Source of the DNA: Ideonella livida
Lineage (GTDB): Bacteria; Pseudomonadota; Gammaproteobacteria; Burkholderiales; Burkholderiaceae_C
NCBI RefSeq assembly: GCF_010499455.1
Contig: NZ_JAAGOH010000004.1
Location: forward strand, 172,413-236,412
DNA: 64,000 bases
Direction: 5' to 3'
The position numbers were made by a program, and so were the translations under genes. Shown piece by piece: positions 47,216 to 55,973 of the stretch. Position 1 is the stretch's first letter. Every line of letters begins with the position of its first letter. The notes beneath the pieces are model-generated. The model was not told the origin of the DNA. It was given only the letters and a program-made list of their open reading frames with translations, and searched no databases.

Positions 47216-47226
47216 GTCGCCTCACC

Positions 47227-49185
47227 ATGCTGACGGACAAGGAATTCCGTGCCCTGGTGGCGCGACACGAGCTGGACGCCCGCAGCGCGCCCACGCGCTT
47301 TGCCTGGGTCACCGCCCTGTGGGCGGCGGCCGGGCTGGCAGCCTTGGGTTTGCTGCTGACCGCAGCACTGCTCGGCGCCCTGTGGCTGGGGCTGGCGGTG
47401 CAGGGCTGGTGGGGCCTGCGGCTGGTCTTGGTGGCGGGCTGCCTGTCCTTGGCCTGGGCGGTGTTGCGTGCCATCTGGGTGCGCCCACCACCACTGGTGG
47501 GCGACGTGATCACCCGGACAGAGGCCCCACGCCTGTTCGAGCTGATCGACCGGGTGGCCGCGCGCTGCCGTGCACCGCGCCCGGACCTGGTGGTGCTGGA
47601 CGACGCGCTCAACGCCGGGGTGTCCCTGCGCCCGCGCCTGGGCGTGCTGGGCTGGCACCGGCATGTCCTCCACCTGGGACTGCCCTTGCTCATGGGCTGC
47701 GACGTCAAGGCCCTGGCGGCCATCCTGGCCCACGAGTTTGGCCACCTCCGGGGCTCCCACCACTGGTTTGACGGCTGGCTCTACCGCACCCGCCGCAGCT
47801 GGGTCGAACTGGCTCGTCTTCATGACGGCCGGGACAACCTGTCCCACCTGGTGGTGAGCGTGTTCTTTCACTACTACCTGCCGCGCTTCGACGCCCGCGC
47901 GCTGGTGCTGTCACGCCAGATGGAAGTGGCCGCCGATCAACTGGCGCATGTGGCCGTGGGTCCCACCCACCTGGCACGGGCCCTGACCACCCTGGAGATC
48001 CAGGCGCGCTACCTGCAGCAGACCTTCTGGCCGGCGGTGTGGGCGCAGGCCGACCAGCGACCCAGCCCAGAGGGCCTGCGCCCGCTGCAGACCCTGGGCC
48101 GCCGACTGCGCACCGCCACCGGCCATCCGCAGGCCGCCCGGTGGCTGCAGCAAGCCTGGAAGGCACTGCCCGATCCGCAGGACACCCACCCCGGGCTGCG
48201 CGACCGTCTGGAGCTGGCGGGCCAGCCCCTGCAACTGCCCGAGCCGCCCGCTCAAACGGCGGCCGAAGCCCTGCTCGCCGAACACACCACCCCTCTCACC
48301 GACCGGCTGGACCGCTGGTGGCAAGGCCGGGTCAGTCAGGACTGGCAAGCCCACTACCGCACGCGCCAGTCTCGGCAGCAGCAATGGACCCAACTGAGCC
48401 AGCGGCTGGCGCAGGGCGAGGCCACGGCAGACGAAGCGCTGCACCATGCCCGACTGACCGATGAACTTCGGCCCCCGGCCGAAGCGCTGGCCGCCTGGCA
48501 GGTCGTTTGGCAACGCCATGGCCAGCCACCCGAAGCCGGACTGCACTGGGCCCAGGCCGTGCTGGACCAGGCTCCCCACTCACCCGACGCCGACCAAGTG
48601 GATGCCATCCACACAGCCTGCGCCCGACTGGCAGAACTGGCCGCGGCCACCACCCCACCAGGTCAGCCGCACTGGTGCCTGCCCGCGGCCCAGCGCCTAC
48701 GCGACTGGCTGGAGCAGTTGCAAGCCCGGCAACCCGAGGCCATCACCGATCCGCAGGCCGTCAGCATCTGGCGGCAGCGGGTACGCGAGCTGCAATCGCG
48801 CCGCGAAGCGGCACTCGACGTGCTGGGTCAATTTGAAGGCCCCCAACGGCTGGAGGCTGCCCAGGTACATGCCTGCGTGCTGCGCGAAGCGCTGCATGAC
48901 TTCCGCAGCGAGCCCGGCGTGGGGGCGGTATACCTATGGCGCAAGACCGATCCGCGCGCGCCCGGATGGGTGATGCACCTGGTGGTGATCGAGCGCTCGG
49001 GCACCTGGCTGCAAGCCGCCAAGGACAGTTGGTGGGCCCATTGGCTGGACCGCCTCCAGCTGCCATTTGATTTCATGGTGCTGGACCTGGCCCACCCCGC
49101 CTGGCGACAGACGGACCGCCGGGACTTGGTGGCCCTGTTCACCGGCACCCCTGAAGCCTGCATCTACCGGCGACGACACGCTTGA
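47227..49185 (+). CDS. M48-family membrane protease with long C-terminal helical region
   Basis: 652 residues. Two N-terminal membrane helices (~28-82), an M48 protease domain with HEFGH at 169-173 and the third zinc ligand Glu233 in SRQMEVAADQL, then about 400 residues of mostly helical, TPR-like sequence and a C-terminal domain of mixed character ending in FTGTPEACIYRR. The C-terminal part matches no family I can name. It stands 11 nt after the sugar dehydrogenase and is probably co-transcribed. Likely an integral-membrane quality-control protease. Confidence 0.85.
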   Translation: MLTDKEFRALVARHELDARSAPTRFAWVTALWAAAGLAALGLLLTAALLGALWLGLAVQGWWGLRLVLVAGCLSLAWAVLRAIWVRPPPLVGDVITRTEAPRLFELIDRVAARCRAPRPDLVVLDDALNAGVSLRPRLGVLGWHRHVLHLGLPLLMGCDVKALAAILAHEFGHLRGSHHWFDGWLYRTRRSWVELARLHDGRDNLSHLVVSVFFHYYLPRFDARALVLSRQMEVAADQLAHVAVGPTHLARALTTLEIQARYLQQTFWPAVWAQADQRPSPEGLRPLQTLGRRLRTATGHPQAARWLQQAWKALPDPQDTHPGLRDRLELAGQPLQLPEPPAQTAAEALLAEHTTPLTDRLDRWWQGRVSQDWQAHYRTRQSRQQQWTQLSQRLAQGEATADEALHHARLTDELRPPAEALAAWQVVWQRHGQPPEAGLHWAQAVLDQAPHSPDADQVDAIHTACARLAELAAATTPPGQPHWCLPAAQRLRDWLEQLQARQPEAITDPQAVSIWRQRVRELQSRREAALDVLGQFEGPQRLEAAQVHACVLREALHDFRSEPGVGAVYLWRKTDPRAPGWVMHLVVIERSGTWLQAAKDSWWAHWLDRLQLPFDFMVLDLAHPAWRQTDRRDLVALFTGTPEACIYRRRHA

Positions 49186-49238
49186 ACGCACGGCCCGGCG
49201 CAACACCCCTGCAGACCACTGCACCGCCGGGCCGTCCC

Positions 49239-49244
49239 TAAAAT
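49239..49244 (+). promoter_or_regulatory. -10 box 6 nt before the GTG of the PHP gene
   Basis: TAAAAT (49239-49244), a 5/6 match, so close to the GTG start (49251) that any transcript would begin at the start codon. No good -35 was found. Confidence 0.4.
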
Positions 49245-49250
49245 GCAGTC

Positions 49251-50141
49251 GTGCATCTGCTGAACGCCGACCTCCATTGCCACTCCCACCACTCTGATGG
49301 TGCCCTCTCGCCCGCCGAGCTGGCCCACCGGGCGCACGCGGCCGGCGTGCAGCTGTGGTCGCTGACCGACCATGACGACCTGGGCGGTCAGGCCCAGGCG
49401 CGACAAGCCGCCCAGGCCTTGGGCATGGACTATGTCTGCGGGGTGGAGATTTCCGTCAGCTTCGCCGGCGAAACGGTCCATGTGCTCGGCCTGGACGTCG
49501 ATCCGACCAGCCCCAGCCTGGTCCAAGGCCTGGCGACCATGCGAAATGGCCGCGACGCCCGCGCCCAGGAGATGGGCCGCTCGCTGGCCGCCGTGGGCAT
49601 CCACGGGGCCTACGAGGGCGCGCTGGTGCTGGCGGGCGGGCAGCCACAGCAGCTCTCACGCACCCATTTCGCCCGTTTTCTCGTGGCCCAGGGCCACTGC
49701 GCCAGTATGCAAGAGGTCTTCAGCCGCTTCATGAAGGCCGGCAAACCCGGCTTTGTGCCCCACCGCTGGGCCGGTCTGGGCCAGACCCTGGGCTGGATCC
49801 GGGACGCTGGCGGCGTGGCGGTGCTGGCCCATCCGGCCCGCTACCCCTTCAACCCGACCCTGGAATGGGCCTTGTTCGAGGAGTTCAAGGGCCATGGTGG
49901 CATTGGGGTGGAAGTGACCTGTGGCAGCCATTTTCCCGACGAAGTCCAGCGCTATGCGGACATGGCACAGGAGTTCAGCTTGCTGGCCTCGCGCGGCAGT
50001 GACTTCCACGCCCCGCAAGAAAGCCGCGTGGACCTGGGCGACCTACCCGACCTCCCCAGCCGCGTCACCCCGGTCTGGACGCTCTGGGCCGACCGCCTGA
50101 GACACCGCACAGCGACCCCTGGCTGGGCCTTGTCGGCCTGA
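49251..50141 (+). CDS. rnm: PHP-domain 3',5'-nucleoside bisphosphate phosphatase / RNase AM
   Basis: 296 residues, GTG start. Metal ligands of the PHP domain are in NADLHCHSHHSDG, SLTDHDDLGG, CGVEISVSF, AVLAHPARY and SRGSDFHAP. The E. coli homologue (YciV, TrpH, RNase AM) trims 5' ends of rRNAs and hydrolyses pAp. As in E. coli it is followed by yciO, here after 36 nt, which supports the assignment. Confidence 0.93.
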   Translation: MHLLNADLHCHSHHSDGALSPAELAHRAHAAGVQLWSLTDHDDLGGQAQARQAAQALGMDYVCGVEISVSFAGETVHVLGLDVDPTSPSLVQGLATMRNGRDARAQEMGRSLAAVGIHGAYEGALVLAGGQPQQLSRTHFARFLVAQGHCASMQEVFSRFMKAGKPGFVPHRWAGLGQTLGWIRDAGGVAVLAHPARYPFNPTLEWALFEEFKGHGGIGVEVTCGSHFPDEVQRYADMAQEFSLLASRGSDFHAPQESRVDLGDLPDLPSRVTPVWTLWADRLRHRTATPGWALSA

Positions 50142-50177
50142 CCCCCTCGCCAGGCCACCGGCTGCCACAATCGTGGC

Positions 50178-50801
50178 ATGTCCCAGTTCTTCCAAGTTCA
50201 CCCGGTCAACCCGCAGGCGCGTCTGCTCAAGCAGGCTGCGCGCATCCTGCATGACGGCGGCGTGGCCGCGGTGCCCACCGACTCCAGCTACGCCCTGGTC
50301 TGCCATCTGGACGACAAGGCTGCCGCAGAGCGGCTGAGGCGCCTGCGCCAGGTGGACGACAAGCATCACCTGACCCTGATCTGCCGCGACCTGTCCGAGC
50401 TGGCCAACTACGCCCGGGTCGACAACCGGCAGTTCCGCTTGCTCAAGCTGGGCACGCCTGGGCCGTTCACCTTCATCCTGGAAGCCACCAAGGAAGTGCC
50501 GCGACGGCTGTCACACCCGTCCCGGCGCACCATCGGCCTGCGGGTGCCCGAGCATCCAGTGCTGGCCGCGTTGCTGGAGGAGCTGGGCCAGCCCCTGCTG
50601 GCCACCACGCTCATCCCGGCCGGCGAAAGTGAGCCGCTCAACGACCCAGAACAGATCCGTACTCTCTACGAAAAGCAGTTGCAGGCCGTGGTGGATGCCG
50701 GTGCGTGCCCCATGGCACCCACCACCATCGTGGACCTGACGGGCGAAGCGCCGGAAGTGCTGCGGGTCGGTCGTGGGGACCCGAATCAGCTGGGACTTTG
50801 A
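50178..50801 (+). CDS. yciO: YciO/Sua5/YrdC-family L-threonylcarbamoyladenylate synthase-like protein
   Basis: 207-residue protein of the YrdC fold: PTDSSYALVCHLDDKAAAERL and TFILEATKEVPRR, with a basic central cleft. The family makes threonylcarbamoyl-AMP for tRNA t6A; YciO is the less active paralogue. CACAAT lies 6 nt before the ATG and there is no Shine-Dalgarno. The 3' end overlaps the convergent glutaredoxin-like gene by 16 nt. Confidence 0.92.
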   Translation: MSQFFQVHPVNPQARLLKQAARILHDGGVAAVPTDSSYALVCHLDDKAAAERLRRLRQVDDKHHLTLICRDLSELANYARVDNRQFRLLKLGTPGPFTFILEATKEVPRRLSHPSRRTIGLRVPEHPVLAALLEELGQPLLATTLIPAGESEPLNDPEQIRTLYEKQLQAVVDAGACPMAPTTIVDLTGEAPEVLRVGRGDPNQLGL

Positions 50802-51319
50802 GTTCCGCCCGGGGCAGCAGATGGCGGCACCTGCGGAGAAGAGGTGCCACCACCGGCCAGTGGCGTCATCTGCAACGCGGCCAGCACCGCCTCTGGCCGG
50901 AACCCCAGCTGCACCTGCCCACGCACCAGGATGGTCGGCGTGCCGCGACCGCCCGTGCGTACCCACAAGGTGGCGCATTCGGGCTCCCGCTCGATGAAAC
51001 ATTCCTCAAAGGGCAGGCCTGCCTGCTGCAACCATGACCGTGCGCGGTCGCAATAAACACAGCTCACCGAGGACAACAGGGTCAGGTCGCCGGGCTGAAG
51101 CTGTGCGGCCAAGGCTTGCACCAGCCGCTGCTGGCGCCACGACTGCAAGGCCTGCCACGCAGCTGACAGGACCAGCACGATGACCAGAAGGCGCAGTGCC
51201 TCACGGCGCGCGGTGGTCCGGCTGCGCTTGGCACCCGCGCCACATGGCGTGGACCCAGAACGAGCGGACACGGCCGGGGGTCCGGCCATGTCGGGATCGG
51301 GATCATCCAAGTCGGCCAT
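50786..51319 (-). CDS. Membrane-anchored glutaredoxin-like protein
   Basis: 177 residues: an acidic and Pro-rich N-terminus, one membrane helix (ALRLLVIVLVLSAAWQAL), then a glutaredoxin-type fold starting LTLLSSVSCVYCDRARSWL with the redox motif CVYC, and a cis-Pro loop GGRGTPTILVRG. The catalytic domain would probably face the periplasm or cytoplasm depending on topology, which the sequence does not decide. A Gly/Ser/Pro tail ends the protein. It overlaps yciO tail to tail. Confidence 0.82.
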   Translation of the reverse strand: MADLDDPDPDMAGPPAVSARSGSTPCGAGAKRSRTTARREALRLLVIVLVLSAAWQALQSWRQQRLVQALAAQLQPGDLTLLSSVSCVYCDRARSWLQQAGLPFEECFIEREPECATLWVRTGGRGTPTILVRGQVQLGFRPEAVLAALQMTPLAGGGTSSPQVPPSAAPGGTQSPS

Positions 51320-51372
51320 CAGCGCCTGTGGCAGGCCTGACCCGCTCGTTCGGGCACCGGATCGGTCCAGTC

Positions 51373-51717
51373 TCAGACCGCCGCGGTGACGACGATCTCG
51401 ACCTTCCACTCCGGCTTGGCCAGCGACGCCTGCACCGTGGCGCGCGGCGGGGTGTGCCCAGCCACCACCCAGCTGTCCCACACGGCATTCATGCCAGGAA
51501 ACTCGCTGATGTCGGCCAGGTAGATCTGGGCGCGGAGGATCTTGGTCTTGTCGGTGCCGGCCTGGGCCAGCAGCGCGTCAATGGCGGCCAGGACCTGACG
51601 GGTCTGGCCACTGATGTCCTGGGAACCGTCGGCGGCCACTTGGCCCGCCAGGTAGGCCACGCCGTTGTGCACGGCCATTTCAGACATGCGAACGCCGACT
51701 TCGTAACGTTGAACCAT
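51373..51717 (-). CDS. RidA family enamine/imine deaminase
   Basis: 114 residues: MVQRYEVGVRMSEMAVHNGV, YLAGQVAADGSQDISGQT, and the conserved Arg and Glu in LRAQIYLADIS and AVWDSWVVAGHTPPRATVQ. RidA hydrolyses reactive enamines from PLP enzymes. This one lacks the exact RidA signature and belongs to a wider YjgF subgroup (Rid1-7), so the substrate is open. Its ATG is 1 nt after the plsY stop. Confidence 0.9.
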   Translation of the reverse strand: MVQRYEVGVRMSEMAVHNGVAYLAGQVAADGSQDISGQTRQVLAAIDALLAQAGTDKTKILRAQIYLADISEFPGMNAVWDSWVVAGHTPPRATVQASLAKPEWKVEIVVTAAV

Positions 51718-51718
51718 T

Positions 51719-52459
51719 TCAGTGCTTTCCTTTGCTGTGAGAGGACTTGGAGCCACGGCGGCCGCGGCCATGGCCGGCCGCGTGCTTACCACCATGGGCG
51801 TGGGGATGAAGGGGGGCGTGGGGCGCCGGTGCCGGGCTGGCCGCCTTTTGGCCAATACGCGACTCGGTGCCTGCCAGCAGCTTGCGGATGTTGCCCTCAT
51901 GGCGCCAGACCAGCAGCAGGCACATCGGCACCATGGCCAGCAGCAGGGTGACATCGTCCCAGAAGAGCATCTGGTAGACCGGGGCAGCCAGGCAGGCGCA
52001 GATGGCGGCCAGCGAGGAATAGCGGCTCAAGTAGGCCACGGCCAGCCAGGTCAGCAGCACCGCCAGGCCCAGCCACGGCGACCAGGCCAGCATCACGCCG
52101 GCAGCAGTGGCCACCCCCTTGCCGCCTTGGAAGCGGAAGAAAACCGGCCAGAGGTGGCCGAGAAACGCCGCCAGGCCCACCAGGCCCACGGTCAGGACGC
52201 CCACCCCCAGCTCCGGCGCGAACACCCGGACCAGCAACACCGGCACGAAGCCCTTGAGCGCATCGAGCAACAACGTCAGGATGGCCGCCTTCTTGCTGCC
52301 CGAACGCAGCACATTGGTCGCCCCGGGGTTGCCCGAGCCATAGGTGCGCGGATCGTCCAGCCCCATCCAGCGGCTGACCAGCACGGCAAAGGAGAGGGAC
52401 CCGAAAAGATAGGCGGCCAGGATGAGCACCGGGGACAGGACGGTGGGGCTGAGGGACAT
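51719..52459 (-). CDS. plsY: Glycerol-3-phosphate acyltransferase PlsY with His-rich tail
   Basis: Inner-membrane enzyme acylating glycerol 3-phosphate with acyl phosphate. 246 residues: GSLSFAVLVSRWMGLDDPRTYGSGNPGATN split by helices, LLDALKGFVPVLL, GHLWPVFFRFQGGKGVATAAG. The usual ~200-residue enzyme is followed by about 45 residues rich in His, Lys, Gly and Ser, ending SKSSHSKGKH. Such a tail is not part of the family core. Confidence 0.94.
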   Translation of the reverse strand: MSLSPTVLSPVLILAAYLFGSLSFAVLVSRWMGLDDPRTYGSGNPGATNVLRSGSKKAAILTLLLDALKGFVPVLLVRVFAPELGVGVLTVGLVGLAAFLGHLWPVFFRFQGGKGVATAAGVMLAWSPWLGLAVLLTWLAVAYLSRYSSLAAICACLAAPVYQMLFWDDVTLLLAMVPMCLLLVWRHEGNIRKLLAGTESRIGQKAASPAPAPHAPLHPHAHGGKHAAGHGRGRRGSKSSHSKGKH

Positions 52460-52704
52460 GCGTCGGGGTCCGCCAGAGGCGGAATCTTCTGGACAGAGGG
52501 CAGGAAAACAAGCCGGCAGGCGCCAGCCAAACCCTGCATTCTAGGAGGCCGGCGCCCGCCGGAGGTGCTCGGCCGCCTCAGCGGCGCCGAGGGCCCTGCG
52601 AGGGCGCAGACCCCGCGTTTACACTCATTCTCAATCACCGGATGGCCTGACGACCGCCCTGCGCAGCGGGGTGCCGGGCCGCCTTGCCTGACGCAGGAGA
52701 ATGC

Positions 52705-53706
52705 ATGATCGCTCGCCGAGCCAGCCTGGGTACCCTGGCGGCCCTGACCTTGACCGCAGGCCTGGCTGCCTGCGGCGCCAGCCTGCCAGGCCGCCGCGGT
52801 GCCGAGACCCCCGCCTGGGTGCTGCAACCCCCTCAGGACACCACCGACGCCTACTTCGGCATCGGTGAAGGGCATGACCAGGCCGCGGCGCGGCGCGCCG
52901 CGCTCAAGGACATCGCCACGCGCATGAAGGTGGTCGTCTCCGGCCGCACCACCAATGTCACCTCCGACTTCAACGGTCAGGTCAGCCGGCAGTCCGCCAC
53001 CGCGGTGACAGAAGAAGTTGAGCGCATCGAGTTCCGGCACCACCAGATCGTGAAGTCCGAACCCTCGCCGGCCGGCATGGCGGTGATGGTCCGTGTCGAG
53101 AAGGCGCAGTTCAGGGCGGAAACCCGGGAACGGATCCAGCAGCTGCGGCAGAGCCTGGACGTCGCGCTGGCCGGCCTGTCTGACCGCACCCTGCTTGACC
53201 AGTACGCGGTGCTGGTGCGTTCACGCGCCGGCCTGCAGGCGCTGGCTGCACATTATGAGCTGCTGGGGCGCGATCAACTCAACGCCGATGAGGCTGCCCA
53301 CCAGACCAAGGTGCGAGGCTGGCTGGCTGAGGCGGACGCGATCGTCACCCGTCTGGTGATCGTGGTGGCCCACACCGCCCCGGATGCCGAGGTGGCCCAG
53401 ACCGTATCCGCCTACCTGGCCAGCCAAGGCATCCGTTTGACCCGCCGGGCGGCTGAAGCCAATGCCACCCTGGGCCTGTCGGTCCAGGAGCGGCGCGATG
53501 AGTTGCAGGGCAGCCGCATCCTGAGACTGACCGTGGCCATGACCCTGAGCGACTCGGCCGGCCAGGTGCGGGCCAGCTACAACCGGGTGGCCGCGGGGAG
53601 CTCCATGACCGGCCACGACGGGGCACGCCAGGTGGCGCTTCGAGTGCTGGGCGAGGACATGCGCAAGGACGGCGTGCTCAAGGTCTTGGGCCTGCCCACC
53701 CAGTGA
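52705..53706 (+). CDS. LPP20-family outer-membrane lipoprotein
   Basis: 333 residues. Lipoprotein signal MIARRASLGTLAALTLTAGLAACG with lipobox LAAC (Cys23); the residue after Cys is Gly, so the outer membrane is predicted. An LPP20-type domain starts PAWVLQPP and includes YFGIGEG, an Ala/Arg-rich helix and VEKAQFRAETRERIQQL. A second domain (~220-330) is unassigned. Shine-Dalgarno AGGAGA supports ATG 52705. The last codons overlap the next gene as GTGA. First gene of a five-lipoprotein cluster. Confidence 0.85.
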   Translation: MIARRASLGTLAALTLTAGLAACGASLPGRRGAETPAWVLQPPQDTTDAYFGIGEGHDQAAARRAALKDIATRMKVVVSGRTTNVTSDFNGQVSRQSATAVTEEVERIEFRHHQIVKSEPSPAGMAVMVRVEKAQFRAETRERIQQLRQSLDVALAGLSDRTLLDQYAVLVRSRAGLQALAAHYELLGRDQLNADEAAHQTKVRGWLAEADAIVTRLVIVVAHTAPDAEVAQTVSAYLASQGIRLTRRAAEANATLGLSVQERRDELQGSRILRLTVAMTLSDSAGQVRASYNRVAAGSSMTGHDGARQVALRVLGEDMRKDGVLKVLGLPTQ

Positions 53707-54758
53707 GACCCGAAACCATGCGCACCGCCCCACTCCTCCTTCTCTTGCCCTGTGCCTGGACCAGGCCCTGGGTGCCCCTGGTCCTGTGCGGCCTGGCACT
53801 GACCGGCTGCGCCAGCGCGCCACAGAGCTTGCAGCAATGCACCGCAGTGCAGGACGTTCCGCTGGTGCAGCGCGCCGGCGTGGAGATCGCTGAGCGCGCC
53901 GACGAATCCGCGCTGCCCAAGCTGGTGGTGGTGGAGCCGGGTGCCGGCAGCAGCTCGCTGGCCCAGCGGGCGCATCTGGGCCAGAGCGTGGCCGGCGCAC
54001 TGCGACAGGCCGTGGCCCAGCGCGGCGTGGAGTTGATCGACAGCGGCACCCTGCCCCCAGTGCTGGCCCAGCAGCTGAGGACGGCAGAAGCCCTTGGCAC
54101 CTCCACCTACCAGGGGCCGCAGGTGGCCAACTTTGCCTTCGTGCCGGAGGTCACGATGGCCGAATACGACGCCCCCTTCCAGGATGCCTTGCGCGTGCCC
54201 ATCAAGGGCGAGCTGGTGACGGTGGTGCCGGCACAGTTCAAGCACCGGGCTCAGGTGCGCTTGAACATCCGCATCGTCGAGATGCCGTCCATGAAGCTGC
54301 TGCGGACCGTACGCGCCAGTGGCGAAGCCAAGGAGTCTGACGGTGGGCGGGCACGCAACGACGAGACCGGCGCCACGCTGATGCGCCGTGCCGCCGCGGA
54401 TGCGGTCCAGAAAGCCCGGGACGAACTGCTGCAGATGTTCAAGCGCCGGGGCCAGGTGGTAGCCCGGCGCGACTGCCGGGTGGGCAGCTTCCCCACGGCC
54501 GAGGAACATGTGATGCTGCTGATCTCGATGGGCAGCGAGCAGGGGCTGGCCGCGGGCGACCAGATCGAGATTTACCTGGAGGAGGAGTTCCAGGCCCCCG
54601 GCGTGGCTCCGCGCATGGACCGCAAGCTGCTGGCCAGTGCCACCGTGACCAGCGACCTGCGCGAACACGATGCCTGGGTGCGCCTGAGCCGCCAAGCCGC
54701 CAGCAAAGTACGCGGCGGCGACTTTGTGGCCGTGACCTACGCGGCCCGGCGGCGGTGA
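53703..54758 (+). CDS. CsgG/TolB-like lipoprotein with FlgT-C-like tail
   Basis: 351 residues. Lipobox LTGC (Cys36), Ala after Cys (outer membrane). The middle ~75-230 looks like the nucleotide-free TolB-N/CsgG fold: SVAGALRQAVAQRGVELIDSGTL and FAFVPEVTMAEYDAPF. The last ~80 residues, from GSEQGLAAGDQIEIYLEEE to VRGGDFVAVTYAARR, resemble the C-terminal beta-barrel of FlgT. GTG 53703 overlaps the previous stop; ATG 53718 is an alternative. Function unknown; FlgT and CsgG assignments are inference from pattern. Confidence 0.7.
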   Translation: MRPETMRTAPLLLLLPCAWTRPWVPLVLCGLALTGCASAPQSLQQCTAVQDVPLVQRAGVEIAERADESALPKLVVVEPGAGSSSLAQRAHLGQSVAGALRQAVAQRGVELIDSGTLPPVLAQQLRTAEALGTSTYQGPQVANFAFVPEVTMAEYDAPFQDALRVPIKGELVTVVPAQFKHRAQVRLNIRIVEMPSMKLLRTVRASGEAKESDGGRARNDETGATLMRRAAADAVQKARDELLQMFKRRGQVVARRDCRVGSFPTAEEHVMLLISMGSEQGLAAGDQIEIYLEEEFQAPGVAPRMDRKLLASATVTSDLREHDAWVRLSRQAASKVRGGDFVAVTYAARRR

Positions 54759-55255
54759 ACGCGCACCCAGCCGCCCGCGCCACCCTCCGCGGCGCGCCAC
54801 CCCCCAAGGCGCGACGGGATCGGTCCCTGCGCGCCCGACAGTCCACTGTTTTGCCGACGCTTTGGCCGGCGCCTTGGCTGGCCTTCTGGCTGATGGTCAG
54901 CCTGGGGACACTGCCCGCCTGCAGCCTGCCGCTCGCCCCCCTGCCCTCGCGGCCGGCGTGGATCGACGCACCCGGCGAGGGGGTGTCGGCCTCGGCGGGA
55001 CTGCATGTGATGGGCCGCGCCGCCCAGGAGGCATTGGCCATCACCCGGGCGCGTGACGAATTGGCCAAACGGCTGGGTGTTCGCCTGAGCAGCGTGCAAC
55101 AGACCCAAGAAACGGTCATCGGCGAACGCCACAGCAGCGTTTCCCAACGGGAGGTCCGTGAGGAAGTGGAGGGGCAGACCGTACGGTCGCGGGTCCAGGC
55201 CAAATGGCTGGACCCCCACGGCACGCTGTGGGTCTGGGTGGTGCCCATCCCTTGA
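54755..55255 (+). CDS. Small LPP20-like lipoprotein
   Basis: 166 residues if it starts at the GTG overlapping the previous stop (GTGA). A hydrophobic stretch ends in LPAC (Cys56 from this start; Ser follows), so a TTG at 54851, giving a normal-length signal, may be the real start. The domain PAWIDAPGEGVSASAGLHVMG, an Ala/Arg helix ITRARDELAKRLGVRL, and the ending LWVWVVPIP match the other two LPP20-type genes in outline. No ribosome site decides the start. Confidence 0.7.
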   Translation: MNAHPAARATLRGAPPPKARRDRSLRARQSTVLPTLWPAPWLAFWLMVSLGTLPACSLPLAPLPSRPAWIDAPGEGVSASAGLHVMGRAAQEALAITRARDELAKRLGVRLSSVQQTQETVIGERHSSVSQREVREEVEGQTVRSRVQAKWLDPHGTLWVWVVPIP

Positions 55256-55345
55256 ACGCAGTCCGGCCGGCACGCCATGCGGGCCGATGATGTGGGGCAA
55301 GGGCCGAACGGCCCGAACCCGTTGAACTAGGAGAGGTGCAAGACC

Positions 55346-55954
55346 ATGAGACGAATCCTGATGATTGCCACCGGCGTGACCGTGGCCCTGACCCTGGCCG
55401 CCTGCGGCAGCAAACCCGCCAAGCCCGCCGAGGAGGTGGCCGAATGCGTGTTCCCGGATGCCCCCAAGGTCAAAGCCCCGGGCTGGATCTGCAACATGCC
55501 TGTCGAAGGCGTGGCCGTCTCGGCCATCGGCTCGCACGAGAAGTCTGCGGCGGGCTTTGCCTTCATGCAGGACCAGGCCACGGCGGCCGCCCGTGTGCGC
55601 CTGGCCCAGCAGATGCGCGTGCATGTCACCAACATGGTCAAGCAATACGCCGAGACCACCGGCGCCGCCGGCAGCGAGACGGTGGACAAGGTCAACACCA
55701 GTGTCTCCAAGCTGATCACGGTGGAGACCCTCTCGGGTTCGCGCGTCTACCGCAGCTACACCAGTCCGACCGGCATGGTCTATGTCCTGGTCGGCCTGGA
55801 CCCCAAGCTGGCCGAACAGTCCACCGCCGCCGCCCTGCGCACCAGCATGAACAACGACCGCGCGGCATGGCAGCAGTTCCGCGCCAAGAAGGGTCAGGAC
55901 GAATTGGCTGACGACATCGCCAAGCTGCGCGGGACGCCCGCAGCCGGCCAGTGA
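55346..55954 (+). CDS. LPP20-family lipoprotein
   Basis: 202 residues. Signal MRRILMIATGVTVALTLAAC with lipobox LAAC (Cys20), Gly after Cys. After a short linker the LPP20-type domain: APGWICNMPVEGVAVSAIGS, a helix AAARVRLAQQMRVHV and the strand MVYVLVGLDPK. A good ribosome site AGGAG precedes the ATG. It is separated by 90 nt from the upstream gene, so it may have its own promoter, and it is followed after 19 nt by the tiny lipoprotein. Confidence 0.85.
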   Translation: MRRILMIATGVTVALTLAACGSKPAKPAEEVAECVFPDAPKVKAPGWICNMPVEGVAVSAIGSHEKSAAGFAFMQDQATAAARVRLAQQMRVHVTNMVKQYAETTGAAGSETVDKVNTSVSKLITVETLSGSRVYRSYTSPTGMVYVLVGLDPKLAEQSTAAALRTSMNNDRAAWQQFRAKKGQDELADDIAKLRGTPAAGQ

Positions 55955-55973
55955 AACCGGGAGGCCTCCAGCC

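Noticed and set aside
52618..52640. Fur-box-like TTTACACTCATTCTCAATC before the lipoprotein cluster
   Set aside because: It contains TGAGAATGAG on the minus strand but matches the 19-base palindrome poorly; no -10 at the right distance.
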